Shown here: piece by piece, positions 62,105-64,000 of the stretch | Layout of the letters: the number at the start of each line of letters is the position of its first letter | How positions within the stretch are numbered: position 1 is the first letter of the stretch | Source: HGM04593 sp045591315 | Lineage (GTDB): Bacteria > Bacteroidota > Bacteroidia > Bacteroidales > Bacteroidaceae | DNA: 64,000 nt | Direction: 5' to 3' | NCBI GenBank assembly: GCA_045591315.1 | Contig: JAZNSN010000058.1 | Span: 52,933 to 116,932 of the forward strand | Made by a program: the position numbers and the translations under genes | The notes under the pieces: model-generated | The model's database searches: none | What the model was told of the DNA's origin: nothing | The model's input: the letters and a program-made list of their open reading frames with translations, nothing else

Positions 62105-62112
62105 TATCTTTA
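62105..62112 (+). promoter_or_regulatory. Possible -7 box for the metzincin gene
   Basis: TATCTTTA differs from consensus in the last base and lies 49 bp upstream of the 62161 start. Confidence 0.35.
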
Positions 62113-62160
62113 ACAAGCGCATTTTCGTGCAGTGTATAATTCCTAAAACAATATGTAAAT

Positions 62161-64000
62161 ATGAAAAGTCGTTTTGCGGTTCTGGCATTTTTAATATTCA
62201 TGGTCTCTAATACTATGGGTCAGGTATCGACTATTGGTAAAAGCTTGACAGCATCATCAAGCAGTATTCCAGGTGACAATACCATGCGTTACTACCGCCT
62301 TGCTATTCCGGTAACCTATTCGGCCTATGTAGAAGATCTTAATGAAGATTATAACGAAGTGTTGCTGTTTTGGAGAGAATGTGAGGAATTCGCTAACAGG
62401 ATGTTTGTTCCGTTGGGCATATGTTTTGATGTTGTCGAAGACCAACGTCTTGTCAAGCCCGGTTATTTCTTGAATGAAGATAGTGATGGGTTTATTTATA
62501 CATTGCAAGCCAACGGCACTTCAAATACAAATGATTTGATAGGAGCCGATTCATACGATGTCGGTATGTGGGTACATCATCGTGATATTACTGCAGAAAA
62601 CAGCGGCCTGTCAGCTGAAGGAGGTGTGTACAGCAGCAGCGCCAAAGGAAGCGGATATTCAAAGACCGACAAATGGGTCGTGGCGCACGAACTTGGACAT
62701 ATGTTCGGCGCTCCACACACAACAACCGGTGAAGGAAGCCTGATGGATAGCGGCGGAGACGATTTTTTCTCATATCCCTCAATAAAGAAGATACGAGAAT
62801 TTGCAGTGGAGAAAGGGGCCGGAAGTGCAAATAACGCAATAAAAGTCAGCAATAATGCTCCTGCTTTTGTCAATGAGAGTATGAACGATATTTACAAGAT
62901 ACCACAAGGTGCTTGTATTGCCATACCGGTATATGCAAATGATGCTGACGGCAATATGCTTACATATTCAGCAATAGGATGTAGCAGTTCAACAGTAGGA
63001 AATATCGTAGAAGGGGGAGTTATGCCACATTTCGCATCTGTAATACCTCAGACAGACAATGTCATTGATTACAGGCCTAAATTTACTGCTGACATCGTCT
63101 ATGACGATTTTTATTATGAGCAAGACGGCACAAACATTCCTGCAATGAATGCCGGTTCATACAATATTGCCATTCTGGTGAACGACGTACCTGCATCCAT
63201 GGAGTATGACTATTTAACTGCCAATCCTTTTTACAGCAATTATGCAGTGTGGGATGCAACAGTACAGATTGTTGGCGGAACAGCATTTAACGCTTCGATG
63301 TCACCTGCGAAAGATTGTTATTCGGCAGGTGAGCAAGTAACAATAATATGGGGAGTGAACAACAACTATTTTACAGCAGACAGCCGTCTTCGCATAACAA
63401 TGTCAACCGACTATGGAAAGACCTTCAGCTATGTGCTTTCCGATAATGTTCCTGCGCTTGATGGCAGCAAGGCTGTAACATTGCCTAATGTAAATGTGGG
63501 CAACATCGATGTGGACTTCAAGACCGCAACGCGCTCTATGCGTGGAGGTATAATCCGCGTGGAAGAGATTGGCGGTGTAGCATATACATTGACTACACTG
63601 TCTCCCGAGAACGGAGGTGGTTTCAACATCACCGGTGGCGGTGATGCGCCTATGACATATACAATCAGCGTTACAGCAGGCGATGGCGGAACTGCATCAA
63701 TCGACGGTAAATCATCAACAACTGTGGCTGCTGGCAGCAGTGTGACACTTACTGCCACACCAAACGATGGATACATATTCGATGCTTGGTACAGTGGTGG
63801 TAGATTTGTGAGCTTAGAAGCCGAATACACATTCACTCCAACAGCAAGCGGCACATATAACGCGCTGTTCGAGAAAGAGGCAGGTACTCCGGTGACATAC
63901 AAGATTACAGCAACAGCAAACCCAATAGAAGGTGGTACGGCAATAGTTAACGGCGGTACTTCGGCAACAGTTGAGGCAAATGGAACAATAGAACTTTCGG
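62161..64000 (+). CDS. Secreted metzincin metalloprotease with beta repeats, cut by window edge
   Basis: A reading frame from 62161 stays open to the edge (613 codons). Residues 1-21 form a signal peptide. The zinc site HELGHMFGAPH is at 176-186 and a Met-turn-like LMDS at 194-197, so this is a metzincin, near reprolysin-like M12. Beta-rich domains follow (about 220-480), then two glycine/threonine-rich repeats beginning near 499 and 578 (YTISVTAGDGGTASIDG; YKITATANPIEGGTAIVNG). These resemble InlB/Listeria-Bacteroides repeats. The C-terminus, and any sorting domain, is out of view. Confidence 0.85.
   Translation, partial: MKSRFAVLAFLIFMVSNTMGQVSTIGKSLTASSSSIPGDNTMRYYRLAIPVTYSAYVEDLNEDYNEVLLFWRECEEFANRMFVPLGICFDVVEDQRLVKPGYFLNEDSDGFIYTLQANGTSNTNDLIGADSYDVGMWVHHRDITAENSGLSAEGGVYSSSAKGSGYSKTDKWVVAHELGHMFGAPHTTTGEGSLMDSGGDDFFSYPSIKKIREFAVEKGAGSANNAIKVSNNAPAFVNESMNDIYKIPQGACIAIPVYANDADGNMLTYSAIGCSSSTVGNIVEGGVMPHFASVIPQTDNVIDYRPKFTADIVYDDFYYEQDGTNIPAMNAGSYNIAILVNDVPASMEYDYLTANPFYSNYAVWDATVQIVGGTAFNASMSPAKDCYSAGEQVTIIWGVNNNYFTADSRLRITMSTDYGKTFSYVLSDNVPALDGSKAVTLPNVNVGNIDVDFKTATRSMRGGIIRVEEIGGVAYTLTTLSPENGGGFNITGGGDAPMTYTISVTAGDGGTASIDGKSSTTVAAGSSVTLTATPNDGYIFDAWYSGGRFVSLEAEYTFTPTASGTYNALFEKEAGTPVTYKITATANPIEGGTAIVNGGTSATVEANGTIELS

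Overview
The window comes from a Bacteroidota chromosome, most likely Bacteroidales and perhaps Prevotellaceae-like. Supporting signs are recurrent Bacteroidota-type promoters (TAnnTTTG -7 boxes), almost no Shine-Dalgarno dependence, paired methylmalonyl-CoA mutase subunits, an ExbB/ExbD/ExbD energy module, a PorE-like envelope protein, a nuclease with a type IX secretion (T9SS) sorting domain, DUF4271, and the characteristic Bacteroidota PurF paralogue. Family names are by recognition of the translated sequence; no database search was run.

Layout. 1-6808: partial dnaX, a FtsB-like divisome protein, a membrane protein, a LysM glucosaminidase, cdd, an LMW phosphatase, ruvC and a large PorE-like lipoprotein. 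6889-18411: topB, mutB-mutA, a WaaP/InaA-like kinase, a T9SS-exported endonuclease, a phosphoesterase/kinase pair and a MATE transporter, all on the minus strand. 18596-24509: plus-strand housekeeping genes (mnmA, xseA-xseB, ilvE, trmB, a Dabb protein, Mrp/ApbC). 24559-29991: two tandemly duplicated lipoproteins, an orphan Imm17-like protein, thiL, purine nucleoside phosphorylase and lpxK. 30233-32889: tRNA-Ser and the ExbB/ExbD operon. 32985-46761: folA-thyA, a rRNA methyltransferase, DsbD, GH3, an Ig-like lipoprotein, cysS, an M28 peptidase, SufE, U32 peptidase and dusB.

46751-49534 is the clearest accessory segment. It holds an IS4-type transposase remnant, a 92-bp repeat array plus a copied gene tail, a three-gene HipB/HipS/HipT-like toxin-antitoxin module with its own promoters and palindromic operators, and then a second copy of the repeat plus the authentic gene tail. 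The module is therefore bracketed by direct repeats. 50929-53424 holds a nucleoside-recognition transporter, pfs-luxS and tRNA-Gln. 53561-56015 is a compact deoxy-amino-sugar cassette (ketoisomerase, acyltransferase, aminotransferase). 56113-60252 holds tatD, yidD, rnpA, hemD, DUF4271, a LOG-family protein and an M48 protease. 60539-64000 holds a PurF paralogue lacking the catalytic N-terminal cysteine and a truncated secreted metzincin.

The best candidates for follow-up are the repeat-flanked HipBST-like module, the 92-bp repeat family, the cysteine-less PurF, the mosaic lipoprotein duplication, and a set of long perfect palindromes at gene junctions, one of which shares sequence with a tRNA acceptor stem.
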